Source: Coptis chinensis (lineage: Eukaryota; Streptophyta; Magnoliopsida; Ranunculales; Ranunculaceae). Taken from it: a stretch of 64,000 nt of DNA. The stretch spans positions 84,601,001 through 84,665,000 of the forward strand of contig CM027383.1 in NCBI GenBank assembly GCA_015680905.1, given 5' to 3'. The position numbers and the translations under genes were made by a program. The notes under the pieces are model-generated. The model saw only the letters and a list, made by a program, of their open reading frames with translations. It did not search any database and was not told where the DNA came from. Positions 46,468-57,898 of this stretch are shown one piece after another; position 1 is the first letter of the stretch, and each line of letters starts with the position of its first letter.

Positions 46468-47352
46468 CAGAAGAGCGGTGCATAGTAAATGGAGCTGGTT
46501 TACTACAATGGACTAAAATTTGTGGAAATAGGCTGGAGGTTGTGATGCTGCCATTTTCATTTCAATTCTCCAGTTATGGTTTGGAGAAGTGATCAAGTTT
46601 GAAGAACAAACAAGAGCAAGTGAACAACTACCAACTAAGTTTTAAACAAGTGTAAAAGAAGTTAGTGGTTTACGTTTGACTTTTGACTCCATGGAGTGCT
46701 CAATGCTAAACATTGGATAATCTTGACTGACACGCATACTTTTAGTTTTCGATAAACTATGCTAAACTTGCTACAACATTAGCAGTTGGCCTTAAAAATA
46801 TTAAGGGAAATTTCCCTATTAAATGTCAATGTGTTTCCAATTAGACACTTGACAGTAACTTAGTGCAAAGAGCTGATGATATTCCACCACCGGTACTGAT
46901 AAAATGTGTTGTGTTGCCATTTGGCACCTAATTGGCACACTGCATTATATGTGTCTAATTCGGAAATTATCCAAATTTTAAACACCAAATATTTAAGAAT
47001 ACAAAACTTCTTCTTCCATTGAGAAGGCAAAAAATTATTGAAGCACGTGGTTTAAGGGTAGGTGTGATTGTGTGAGCGGTCCATGGAGTATCCTTGGACT
47101 TGCATTTGTACAATTTACAGCATCATGACAACTTCGCAGAACCCACTAAGGCACTACCCACGCACTCCATTACTTTTCTAGTCACATAAAACTTAAAAGC
47201 CTTACAGAAATGATGAAACCAAAGATCGAGTGCTACATTGATTTGAAGATTAAATAACCGAACTAAAATGACACTAGCAACTCTTGCATACAAAGACTAG
47301 ACATAGCAACGCCACAGACACAAGTTTTTCTCCGTCACCACTTTCAACATGA
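46468..47352. other. Intergenic, downstream of the aquaporin gene
   Basis: Includes the 3' untranslated region of the aquaporin (just left of 47353). A 39-codon open stretch (about 46522-46644, plus strand, ending QLPTKF-stop) is protein-like but unrecognised. No repeat boundary is found. Confidence 0.5.
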
Positions 47353-49057
47353 CTATGACTTGGATTTGAATGGAATGGCCCTGATCACTACCACGTGGTA
47401 CAATGCTGCAAGTGCTGCTCCAATAAATGGACCAACCCAGTAAATCCACTGCATCAAAAGTATACCAAATCATATTTTGATCATCAATTAAATCATACAG
47501 AAAATAATCAAAACATACGGTTTAAATAAAATTGAGGCTCACATGATCATCCCAAGCGTCGTCCCTGTTATAGATGATCGCAGTACCCAGACTTCTTGCT
47601 GGGTTGATGCCAGTTCCTGTGATTGGGATGGTTGCCAAATGGACCAAGAACACAGCAAACCCAATGGGCAGTGGAGCCAATATCTGTTGCACCCAAAATT
47701 AATATACCATGAAAATAATATAAACAGAAAAAAAAATTATGCCACACAATAGGGCCAAAACTCCATAATTGAAGCTTTTTGGCAATTCGGTGACCACTTC
47801 AGCCTTCAGTGAACTCAGTTTATCGAAATTTCGTCAAATTGATCAGAATTTCTTTTTGGTCAGTTTTGATTGATCGGAAATTTGGTTTTTGACAACTTTG
47901 GGTTTCCATTTTCTCTGAACTTATAATCTCGACATCTCGGCTTATTTTCGATATTTATCTAAACTTTTGTCTACTAATGTCTATCCAAAGGACTCTTGCA
48001 GTTGTGGAATCGTGGGGAGTCGGGGGATTAGGCTTGTAGCAACTAGCAACTTTAAAGAAAAAAGTATTGAGCAACTTCTTTCGAAATCCAATAAGAGTAT
48101 TTCTATGCAGACATCTAAAATTTTGACAAGTGACAAATTATATAATGTATTTTCAGTTTTTCATGAATTTGGCACAATATATCATGTATATTCCGCCACT
48201 TGCTTTAATGTAGTCTGCTCTAAGTTCTAAAAAATGTCGAAATTTTAGCTTTTTACTAGTTGAAACTTGAAAGGGTTGAAGTGGGGAGAGCGCTTACAGG
48301 GACATGTGAGTCTCTGGCGTTACGCTTAGCATCAGTAGCTGAGAAAACAGTGTACACAAGAACAAAGGTACCAATAATCTCAGCACCAAGACCAGATCCC
48401 TTAGTGTAACCATGAGCAACAGTGTTAGCTCCACCTCCACGCAGCTGATACTCACTAGGTTGAAATCCTTTAACAACACCAGCTCCACAAATAGCACCAA
48501 GGCACTGCATCACTATGTACCACACGGCACGTGTAAGCGACAATTTCCTCCCCAACAACAGCCCAAAAGTCACAGCCGGATTTATGTGACCCCCTGTAAA
48601 TACAAATTTAATTTTGTTTTAAATACAAATTATGCGCGAGACCTCATAAAAGATGCCATCCAAAACAGACCTAAACCAGTGGACTAACAAAAAAAGGCTC
48701 TAATACCATGTTAAATTGTCATTTACCTGAAATTCCAGCTGTGCAGTAAACGAGAGCAAAGATCATGCCACCGAAAGACCAAGCGATACCTTGAATACCA
48801 ACTGTTGTACACTTGCTCGTAGATCTTTTAACACCCATAACAGTTAAAATGGTGATGTAAAGAAAGAGAAATGTAGCCATGAACTCAGCAATTCCAGCTC
48901 TATAAAAAGACCATGATGAAAGTTCTCCTGGTTCAAACAAGAGAGCCGGTGGAGGTTCCTTGTAGTCCTTGTCTTGAGTTTGAGCTGCGGTACCAAGTGG
49001 TTGTCTTTCTGAAAACTTGTTAGCTCCCAAGCTCACATCTTCTTCTTTACCTTCCAT
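47353..49057 (-). CDS. PIP1: PIP1-type plasma-membrane aquaporin, four exons
   Basis: Plasma-membrane intrinsic protein, a water/small-solute channel with six membrane helices, acting as a tetramer. Exons (minus): 49057-48727, 48593-48298, 47683-47543, 47448-47353; all introns are GT-AG. The spliced frame is 864 bases, 287 residues, normal for PIP1. The start ATG gives [20 protein letters not shown], the long PIP1-type N-terminus that separates PIP1 from PIP2. Both pore motifs are present: GGHINPAVT (codon split across exons 1 and 2) and GINPARS in exon 3. The aromatic/Arg filter residues typical of water-selective PIPs (F, H, T, R) can be placed ([21 protein letters not shown]). The C-terminus is short and basic (FKSKS), as in PIP1. 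No frame damage. The exact paralogue number cannot be given. Confidence 0.96.
47689..48297 (-). other. Aquaporin intron 2 (about 610 bases)
   Basis: The longest intron of the PIP1 gene. It holds AT-rich sequence with AAATTTCG/CGAAATTT words around 47825-47960 and 48230, and no exon-like frame. The 87-codon open frame at 47967 (plus strand) is unsupported. Confidence 0.7.
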
Positions 49058-49142
49058 TTTTTTCCTCTTCTTCTCACACTCACTCTTTCTTGCTTAGGTT
49101 TCAAGACTAACGACTTTTCTGAGTGACTCTGAGTTTCAATGT

Positions 49143-49152
49143 TATTATATAG
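49143..49152 (-). promoter_or_regulatory. Aquaporin TATA box
   Basis: The minus strand reads CTATATAATA about 88 bases upstream of the start codon, leaving room for a roughly 55-base leader. No other TATA is closer. Activity is inferred. Confidence 0.6.
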
Positions 49153-50817
49153 AGGGAATGGACGAATGGTGGTGGGACATATATGAGTGTTTCATAATTA
49201 TGTTTTTTTTCTTATTTGCGTATGGTGATGAAATGGGTGGAAGAGAAATGGAGTTGGATTGGTGGTGGGTCTACTTCTGTGACCGACCCTTCACAATGTA
49301 GATTGTGACATTTCTCTGGCTACTTCCTACTAAGTTATTCAATTGGTCGGTCACGAGTCAGGACTAACCACATTGGGTTCGGTACTGTCCTAAGTAGCAA
49401 GCTCCAAATTCAGCCTACTATTCATCTACAGAAAATCATCACTTATTAAATTTGCATTTATTGAACTTGTACCTGTTTATGTAAAAATTAGTACTAGTAG
49501 CAGGGTCTAGCCGTCTAGGCAATGCTATGACACAAGCGTTTGGGACCTGTGGGTCTAGGTGAGGCGAGAGACGTATTACTCAAGTAGTGCTGAACTGCGA
49601 GAGACGTATCACTGTGGAATGTGGATATTTGCTATATAACCCTATTGTCATATTTGATAAATATTTGCAATTGTAATCTGCCCGAATCTGCCTATATGAT
49701 AATGTATGGTTCTAATAACGCATAGTTGAAATGATTTATAAAAATAACTTTTCATTTCCTTGGCAAATCATCCGATTTCACATGAAAATTGTGGATGTTT
49801 CATATTTATCTTTGCAGTAAGTAACAGAGATCTTGGTATACAATATTAACAAGTATGCAAACCGTGCTACATATTGATTTTTTTTTTTTTTCTAAAGTCT
49901 TGAAACTCGTGGTTCAAAATCGATAATTAGTATGGTTTATTTGGATTCTAATTGTAATTAGTAATTATAATTATATATGAAAAGTTCATTTATTTTTTTT
50001 TTAAAATAAGAAATAATAATGTTATTTAAGTGACATTTAGAAAGATTTTCTAAATTATTAATAAAAAAATTTTATTCTAATTTAAGTGAGAGAAATGAGA
50101 GATAATTATATAATTTAAATGACAATAGAAAAGTTATTCTAAATTATTAATAAAAGAGAGATTATTCTAATTTTTATGAGGGAGATGTTTCTAAATTAAA
50201 CAAATAGAGATATCATAAATTGCTTACTCCATAGTAGAGAGAGAGTTCCCAAAACCTGGCTATCACATTCGACCTAGTGCATTAATTGAAACTTCTTACA
50301 GTTCGTGGGTATTTATGAGATTTTGGCAACTTTGCGGTAAGATTGTGTGGGCTTAAATGCAATTTCACGTACCTAGTAATCTAGTATCTTCTCTCGGCAC
50401 ATGAACGCAGAATTATATATGTTTTTTTTTTTTCGATAATGTCACAATAAGAAGAATTATATATGCTGTACTTTACTTAATAATATGGGCTGTTGGATTC
50501 AGTACTTCAGCCGTCCAATACACACGCACCCCTGGCATGAGTGGCCCAGAATTCACAGCGTATGGTACGCCTTGCGCAGGGTAGATTTAGCCAATAAACA
50601 ATATGTAAATATAGCTCCCAAAATGATTATGATTTTACTAGAAAAAGCCAAACCTTTGCTTATGATTTGATTCCAATCGTAATTTCTGTTAGCAAATTCA
50701 GTATAAAGATTATTATGAAGCCACTCTGGCCAACATGGTTGGCAATCAATGTCAGATTGCCAGTGTATGGAAAAACATAAGAAAAAGAGGTTTAGTTTCC
50801 ATTTTTAATGTACAACC
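49153..50817. other. Aquaporin upstream region and AT-rich intergenic DNA
   Basis: The first few hundred bases must include the aquaporin promoter. The rest (49700-50480) is AT-rich with T runs and repeated TTCTAAATTATTAATAAA phrases at 50050-50170. No coding is supported. Confidence 0.5.
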
Positions 50818-51242
50818 CAAGGTTCAAAATATCGACGATATATCCGATATATCGCCGATATATATCGGTATTTTAGTACACCGATATCGATATTTCCGAT
50901 ATATATCCACCGAATATAGTATCCTTATTTTTCCGATATATATCGGGATTTCCGATATAAAAGTTTATATCGCCGATATAATCGATATATCCGATATTTA
51001 CGATATATATCGTTTGACTTTTTGACCATTTTTTAATATAAATCCGATATTTCCAATATATTTTCGATATATTTCCGATATTTCCGATATTATATTTCCG
51101 ATATATCCGATATTTCCGATATTTTAAATAGTTTGGACTAATCACCAAAAAAATATATATATCCGATATATCCGATATATCCGATATATATCGGTTTTTG
51201 AGTACACCGATATATTTATCGATATCGATATTTTGAACCTTG
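50818..51242. mobile_element. hAT-like MITE built from CCGATAT repeats (425 bp)
   Basis: The ends CAAGGTTCAAAATATCG and CGATATTTTGAACCTTG are perfect inverted repeats of 17 bases, flanked by an exact 8-bp duplication GTACAACC (50810-50817 and 51243-51250). The interior consists almost wholly of degenerate CCGATAT/ATATCGG words on both strands, so the whole element can fold. No coding; Ile/Tyr-rich open frames across it are artefacts of the repeat. Confidence 0.9.
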
Positions 51243-51250
51243 GTACAACC

Positions 51251-52154
51251 TAACTACATAAATAAATTAAGTTGTAGACAGTGAAATTGTACTGCAGAGA
51301 ATAAAAACCAATTGATTTTTCGCTTCTTGTGATATTGTTGTTGTCTTCTCAGTTCTCACTGATAAGAATCCTCACTTCATTTGGCCATATTCTCTAGCTA
51401 TATTTATTTATGAAAATACAAAAATTTAAGAAACGTGGGCCGGTCGGGTCGACAAAGACAGCTCCATCTTCCACCTTGATCGATTTTGTTTTCTTTCTCG
51501 TCTAATCTATGATTAACTGTACAAAAGGAACAACGGTGCTGTCACAGCCTGCGATTTTTCTCTGGTGATAAGCTTGATATCCAACTATACGATTAATTTA
51601 ATCGTGTAAACTAAGCATATTACTCAGTATAATCTTAATGTGACATAATGTGTATGCTCCATGAGATTATTGTAACATATCCAGATTAGGCTCCCTAATC
51701 TTTCATAATATGAGGTGCCCATTCAATGATATGAAACTCATTTCTATACTTATTATTAACACATCCCGCCGTCGCATGCATGCTTTTTTAATAATTCATA
51801 TAATGTGCTGAAATTTTATATTTCAGGGAGTGGCTAAACGTTTCATTTAATATTTCAAACAATATATCTGTAATTACAAAAGAGAAAATTTTGTTGATGA
51901 AGGCATGCATCGATTATTAAGGCTTAAAGAGAATAAATATATAAATGTATAGCCGACCATCACTAAGAAATTCAATTTTGTGTAATGCAGTCAATTCTAA
52001 TGATCCTACCAGTGATAAGGACCCTTTTTTCTTGAAATATAATGCGGATCCAGTTGATTTCTCAGGGTTTGTGTGGCGCACAGACATCCCAAATATTTCA
52101 ATTTTTTTTAATAGAATTTAAGCTTACCAAGCAAATAAATCAAAAAAATAATAA
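51251..52154. other. Intergenic, no feature seen
   Basis: AT-rich sequence without an open frame or repeat boundary that I can support. Confidence 0.5.
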
Positions 52155-52157
52155 TAA

Positions 52158-53364
52158 GTGGGGATTTGGATCTCATTTTTTAAAAAGATCAGTTTTTCTC
52201 AAAATGTTTTTTTTTTGAAAAAATATTTTTTCTAAAAATAATTTTTGAATAAACATGTTTAGTTGAGATTTTTTTTCTTAAAAGCTATTTTATCAAACAA
52301 GTAAATTTCGTAATACTGCGTGAAATATCTCGGCATATCTTGATATTTTTCAAGAATGGCACCCGCAATCTATATGCACCCAATGAGAAAGTGAGAAGAA
52401 AAAATTGTTTTTTATTTATTTATTTTTTTTTTTGGAAATGGTTATGGGGTTAAGGCAAACCCCCACCTGTGTTTATTGAACGTTGAATCTTACAAAGCCT
52501 CCCTAAGAGTTAGATCATTAGGGAAACACACAAAGCCTTACAAAATCAACAAACAACAAGCTTGACATAGATGAGATTACTCACTAGCTACACATATCAC
52601 AATGGGTCCTCGATCAAGAATGAAGTGATTGCAATGCTATTTCATTCTCTTACTTTTTGGCCATTAATTGCTTCACTATCTTTGGATGATCTTTCCTAAG
52701 ATAAGTCTGCGCTTTCTCATAGTCACAAAAGAAACCCTCGCAAGCACAACACACATAAGTGAGTCCTAGAGTGTCATCCCAAAACTCTTTGGTGTAGTCC
52801 TCAAGATTCCTCATCCTTTTGTTTTTAACTATTGACTTTACCTTTTTTATCATTGCAAAAGTGGGCTCTACTTCTCCCGAAGAATGCTCTTGTATTCTTT
52901 TGCTTCTTTTTGGATTCACAACACTCCAATCGCTTTGATCTTTAGACTGTGTTGTATACTCTGATGTACTTTTAGGAATATGATCTACAAATAATTCAGG
53001 TTCGGGTTCGGGTTCAAGGAGACCATCTTCTAATTCTCCTTCGCTCGCATTAGCTAACTCCAAAATGTTCATCGCTGGAGTCCCAACTGCCAAGACATTT
53101 ATAAGTCTTTCTCATATGATACTGTACCAGTTGAGCCTCCTCTGTTAGAAGCACCCATACTGACATTTATAGGGACTTGTTTTTTAACTTGAAAAACAAG
53201 TTTTTGCTATTTATCATAAAACATGTTTTTTTACCAATAAATGTTTTTTGGGTGAAAAACTACTTTCTACAAAAATAGAGACCAAAAATGTTTATTTTTT
53301 CAAAAAATGTTTTTTCACTGATAAATGTTTATTGACAATAAATAAATAGGATCTAAACACCCCC
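52158..53364. mobile_element. PIF/Harbinger-like non-autonomous element (1207 bp)
   Basis: The ends GTGGGGATTTGGATC and GATCTAAACACCCCC are imperfect inverted repeats matching the GGGGTGTTTGGATC-type terminus of plant PIF/Harbinger elements. They are flanked by the 3-bp duplication TAA (52155-52157 and 53365-53367). The sub-terminal parts are rich in TTTTTT/AAAACATG words. It carries an open frame at 52650-53093. Confidence 0.75.
52650..53093 (-). CDS. 147-residue hypothetical protein inside the Harbinger-like element
   Basis: An open frame from an ATG at 53093. Residues 15-35 are acidic with an EPEPEPE run; 60-75 are basic (NPKRSKR), a possible nuclear signal; 80-100 are basic with KKVKSIVKNKRMR. 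The C-terminus has a Cys-rich segment (YVCCACEGFFCDYEKAQTYL, then RKDHP), which could be a zinc-binding finger. It shows no stop or frameshift, unlike every other transposon-borne frame in the window. I do not recognise the family. It might be a captured gene fragment or an element protein. No promoter evidence. Confidence 0.4.
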   Translation of the reverse strand: MAVGTPAMNILELANASEGELEDGLLEPEPEPELFVDHIPKSTSEYTTQSKDQSDWSVVNPKRSKRIQEHSSGEVEPTFAMIKKVKSIVKNKRMRNLEDYTKEFWDDTLGLTYVCCACEGFFCDYEKAQTYLRKDHPKIVKQLMAKK

Positions 53365-53408
53365 TAATGTTTAGTGGGCATTTTGAAATCACGTAATTGG
53401 GCTGAGAC

Positions 53409-54891
53409 TAAGGGTGTAAAAAAGGCCCTCAAGCCCTCGGCGCAGCCCAGCCCATGGGCCGAATAAACCCTCAAATTTAAGCCATCGTGCAATTTGAGGG
53501 TCAGCCCAGCCCTCACATTTTGAAGGAAAGGTAAGGCCTAGATATGAAAGCATGAGGGCGGCTCTCAACCCGACGCACAAAGGTGCGGCCCTCACAACTT
53601 CTCTATGTAATTTATATTTTGTTAAAAAGTAATTGTATAAATAGCAAAATGAAAAGTATGTTTTACATAAGTTAGTGCCTTGCGTAGGTTCCTCTAATGT
53701 TTCATGAAAAATCTAGTTCAAAGTAATAAATTGTTCCATTGTCGGGATATGAACCTGGGTCACTTCTCTATGTATAAGCAAAAATAAAATATAAATCAGA
53801 GTGATGTGATATGATCATTGGTATTTGGTAATTAAATTTTTAATCATCTTCAACTGATCAAACACAAATTATTCTACAACCTACAACATCATATCATATT
53901 TTTGGTCTCATACGATTATTCTTATTGATTCATGGAACCTACAATTATTCTTATTGATTCTACAACCTACAACCTACAATTATTCTTGTTGATTCATGGA
54001 ATACATGAGCACATAGAACCTAAGAACAGAACTTTTGAATTTTATTATCTTACAAAATTTAGCAAAATTATTAATTAAGTACATTAACCAAAGTCGAGAT
54101 TGAGTAAACCTATTATTGAAACGCGATAATTAATTTATCGCGTATTAATTTAGCAGGATTATACATTAAATAAATAGTTTAAGAGAGTAATTAACCCGCA
54201 CATCTGGCCAGCCCTCAACTCTCTAAAGAGAGGGCTGAGGTGAGGGTTATGGCTTCACAATTTTAGCAATGACCCTCATAGACCCGCCCCTCACTACATA
54301 AGCAGAGATTACGGCCCAAGGACAAAACCCAATAAGAATTTCGCAATAAGTCCACCTTGATTTTTCATTTTGCCAAAAGTCCCAAACCAGGCTGACGTCA
54401 TCATTTTTTACTTATAATTAATTTCGGCTCAAGGACACATTTTCAATTTTAATCTCGCCATAAGTCCCATGTGAATTTAAATTTGCATATGAAAATTTTT
54501 CATAATTTTCTTTTCATATGTAAATTTAAAGTTGCATATGCAAATATAAATTTACATAGTTTCCTTTTCATATGTAATTTAAATTTGCATATGAAAATAT
54601 AAATTTACATTTGCAAATTTAAATTTACATATAGTATTTTACATATGAAAATTAAACTTTACATAGGCAACATATGTAAATTTAAATTTGCATATATAAT
54701 TTTTTTTTATATGCAAATTTAAATTTACATAAGACTTATGGCAAAATTAAAATTGAAGTGACTTAGGGCGAAAATATTTGGGAAAATTGGGCTCTCGGCC
54801 CAATTACTTGCTACATAAGAGGGTTGAGTTGGGCCTCAAGTCATATGGGCTTCATGGTTTAAGGGCTGACCCAGCTCGTTTTACACCCCTA
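53409..54891. mobile_element. hAT-like element (1483 bp) inside the MULE left end
   Basis: The ends TAAGGGTGTAAAAAAGGCCC and CTCGTTTTACACCCCTA are inverted repeats, with flanks GCTGAGAC (53401-53408) and GCTGAGAG (54892-54899), an 8-bp duplication with one mismatch. GGGCCTCAAG/GAGGGCTG words recur near both ends. It contains the 508-bp MULE derivative at 54303-54810. No transposase. Confidence 0.85.
54303..54810. mobile_element. 508-bp miniature MULE derivative
   Basis: An exact 9-bp duplication CTACATAAG (54294-54302 and 54811-54819) flanks an element starting CAGAGATTACGGCCC and ending CGGCCCAATTACTTG. Its reverse-complemented right end matches the left end of the large MULE-like element over roughly 50 bases, and its left end matches the large element's right end. 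The interior is made of CATATG/TTTAAATTT palindromic words and repeats of TAAGTCC. No coding. Confidence 0.85.
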
Positions 54892-54899
54892 GCTGAGAG

Positions 54900-55480
54900 C
54901 CCAATTTTCAAAAAAAAAAAATCACCCTAAGTCCAAAAACACGGGCTGACATCACTATGTAAATTTAAATAGTCATATGTAAAATACTATGTACATTTAT
55001 ATTTTCATATAAATACTTCTCCACCCCCCAATGCATCCCCACCAACCTCACCACATGAAGAGCGTAGTAGATGGTTTGGAAGTTTTAAAATATCCAAAAA
55101 TAAGCGGCAAAAAGGATCGTCGTCGCGAACGCAAAATGTGGGCGAGGAGGACAAAATTGAACTTGGGTTCAATTTTCCACCGCGTTGTGAAATCGAGGAA
55201 CACCCACTATTAGTGTCAACATCGGTTTGACACGTAGCAAATCGAGTGGCGGAGTCTCAAGTAAGTTTTAGATTTTTTTTTTATGTTAATTATTATTATT
55301 TATGTTAGTTTATATCAAGTTTGTTGTTGTGTAATTAGTTTGAATTTGTCGCATTGTTTTAAAAAACAATTAGTTATAATTATATCGTATTGCGTGTTGG
55401 TTGAATGTAGGAAGTACACCTATGAAAAGTGCGTTGTGCACTTTCAAATGTTGTGTCGTGGTGGCGTTGTATGAAATAAA
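54900..55480 (+). other. MULE sub-terminal region and 5' part of the PMD gene
   Basis: Starts with the continuation of the MULE left terminus (GAGAGCCCAATTTTC... 54895-54940). An open frame at 55031-55213, with basic KKDRRRERKMWARR, may be a first exon or a remnant. Splice sites to the PMD coding are not clear. Confidence 0.4.
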
Positions 55481-57446
55481 AAACGGATCCTAATTTTGTC
55501 ACGGTTACCAACATTATAGCCGCCACACCATTTGGGAACTTTTTGAATTATAATTTGGGACAAAATGATCAAGCGTTGTTGTTTGAGATAGTTGAGTGGT
55601 GGTGGTAAACAACCCACACATTCCATTTCCCATGGGGTGAGCTTGGGATTACCCCTCTTGATTTCACAATGCTCACGGGTATCCCAATTGGTTATGGAGA
55701 TGTCGTTCCTTTTGATGAAAATTTAGAGGTTTTTACTACGGTGATGAGTTTCTTTGAAGGTTTTGATTTGGATGAAGATGATGAGGAAGACGGGTTTTTG
55801 AGATTATCGGATGAGCAGTTTCAGGGATGAGCTATAAATATGAGTTGGTTTACTTCAAGATATTTGAATAGACTCAAGGAGAAGCCGAAAGACTATCATA
55901 TTGGTGAGGAGTCGATCCACGAATATGTACGTGCCTTCCTCTTCTACTTTGTTGGTGCGGTATTATTTGGATATGCTGATAGTTATTTACGTATAGGGTA
56001 GATAGATGGCTTTGTCTCGGGCGTAGAAAGGATGTGGGATTATGACTGGGTCAATCCATCTTGGCATACCTTTACTGTTGGCTAGACCTCGCAGTTGAGA
56101 CGAAAGCCGCTAAAGGCAATTTGTGCGGCTTTGTTTGGATTATACCAGTAAGTCTTATTTATTAAGTTATTGTTTCATTTCATTTATTTATCTAATTATT
56201 AATATTGACATGTTTATATATATATATTGATATTGATATTGTATTTTATCTATTGATTTAGTATTGGTGGTACGAACATTTTCGTGTGATGCATCCTGTG
56301 TTGAAGAGGTTGGAAGAGGATGAGACTCATGACCTGATTCCACGTATTCAAGCATGGGGGCTTCATCGTAGGCAGAGGGGTATGGGGATCTATCGCATAA
56401 TATTCACAACACTCGTCAACAGATTGAGCTTTTAGGAGCTACCCGAATTGAGTGGCAACCTTGGGCCGAGTCCTTCATATTTCAGACCCCTTATGCGGAT
56501 ATTCCAGATGTTCCAGAGAACACTGAGTACCATAGACTATCCTATATGTGTCATAGAGCAAGGTTTCTTTCTCAGCGGCGAATGATACTTATAGGGTCAG
56601 TAATTGCATGGTACCTTGGGGATAGATGTTGGCGGCAAGTATCTGGAGAGATTGTTATACCTTACCCACCACCCATAGATATGACAGCCTCTGATATTCT
56701 TCCAGCTGCTTTTTCACACTATATAACAAACCCAAATGATTGGCCAGACGCATCAGCTTTCATTTTTACGGGAGACTATGACTTGTATTGGAAGAGGGTT
56801 GGTCGAGGTCTCTTGCTAGGTGCGTTATTCCGGGGCACCAATTTTGAAGGGGTTACTTCTGAAGCATTGAGGCCCGACATTCATTTCCCAGAAGGAGTGC
56901 AGTTGCCACAGTCACAGCCCAAAGTGTTTCATGATATTTAGATGCCACAAAGAACTCCATAGATATTTGATGAGGATGACCTTTGGCACTGGAGCATGAT
57001 TACTTCTCAGGGGCAAGATATGAGCATACCTATTCCACCAGTAGATGCCGCAGTGGTAGCAGATTTGTCAGTACAGTTTGAGCAGTTAGCCGAGGTTAGT
57101 ATGATTTGAATTTATTCATGATTTATTATTATTATTATTCACTATATATATATAACCCCTAACATGCATTTGTTTTGTTAAACAGGATGAAGTAAGGTCG
57201 GAGCTCCTTAACTACAGCTTTCTCAGTTATGCCATGTGTGCGTCCTTCATGGAGTCCTCTTGTCGCAGTTTTGAGTGCTTACAAGAAGAGCGGAATCGAA
57301 CTTTGCAGTTTCAGAGACGTGTGCAAGAGTTGGAGAATGCTGCAAGTGCCACACCTCAAGCTCAACCTCAACTAGAGAGGCGACAACGACGTAGGGGGGA
57401 GAGCTCTTCCACCGAGCCTTCTCATAGGGAGAGGAGGTCTCAGTAG
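55481..57446 (+). pseudogene. Plant mobile domain (PMD) gene, MAIN/MAIL-like
   Basis: The aminotransferase-like plant mobile domain runs through broken frames. PMD landmarks include LLFEIVEWWW, then THTFHFPWGELGITPLDFTM and LTGIPIGYG (55585-55700). Further on are EYVRAFLFYFVGAVLFGY (55930-55980) and, after a probable intron (about 56149-56261), WWYEHFRVMHP. IEWQPWAESFIF and HRLSYMCHRARFLSQRRM follow in a 170-codon open run (56424-56940). The tail (57234-57446) is Gln/Arg-rich with RRVQELENA. Stops after WWW, FQG, RIG, TVG and HDI, plus a frameshift near 56395, show decay. Nuclear PMD proteins (MAIN, MAIL1) act in transposon silencing and genome stability; other members are transposon-borne, as here. 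Confidence 0.8.
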
Positions 57447-57898
57447 ATTTTTTTTATAGTTTGTAGTAACTGTGCGTCATTACTTGTCTTATGGCGTTTG
57501 GGATTGTTGTTTGTAACAACTTTTGATTTAGCAGGTTGTTTTTTTTGATGAGTTTTGGATATGAATATGTCATTAAACAAAGGAGGTTATGTCCAAATTT
57601 TGTCAGAAATTATAAGTTAGTTTTTTTACCGAGTTTCTTTGTTAGACTTGGGTGTTGTTCATGATTGTTGTTTGTCTTATTTATTATTTCTAAAGTATAT
57701 TAGCAGGTTTTGGATATGAATATGTCAATAAAACAAATGAGGTTATGGCAAAATTTTTTTAGAAAATTATAAGTTCGTATGTTTCCAAAAATTTCACATT
57801 TGTTTAACTCATTTCACTCATTCCAAAAGTTCGTAGGTTAGGCTAGACCTCGCATTTCACTCATTTCCTATGTCTTGGTTAAAACAGAAAATTTTGAT
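57447..57898. repeat. Two diverged copies of a ~170-base unit
   Basis: A stretch with GTTTTGGATATGAATATGTC, then GAGGTTATG and GAAAATTATAAGTT-like phrases, occurs at about 57550-57620 and again at about 57708-57778, in the same order. This suggests a tandem duplication in the 3' flank of the PMD pseudogene. No coding. Confidence 0.65.

Noticed and set aside
50735-51148. Open frames of 96 and 91 codons over the CCGATAT element
   Set aside because: Translations of a low-complexity repeat on both strands; no protein-like composition.
57120-57185. Possible CRISPR-like or tRNA features anywhere in the window
   Set aside because: No array of regular spacers and no cloverleaf with A/B boxes was found; direct repeats present are transposon TSDs, LTRs or microsatellites. 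An ordinary intron fits the position given here.
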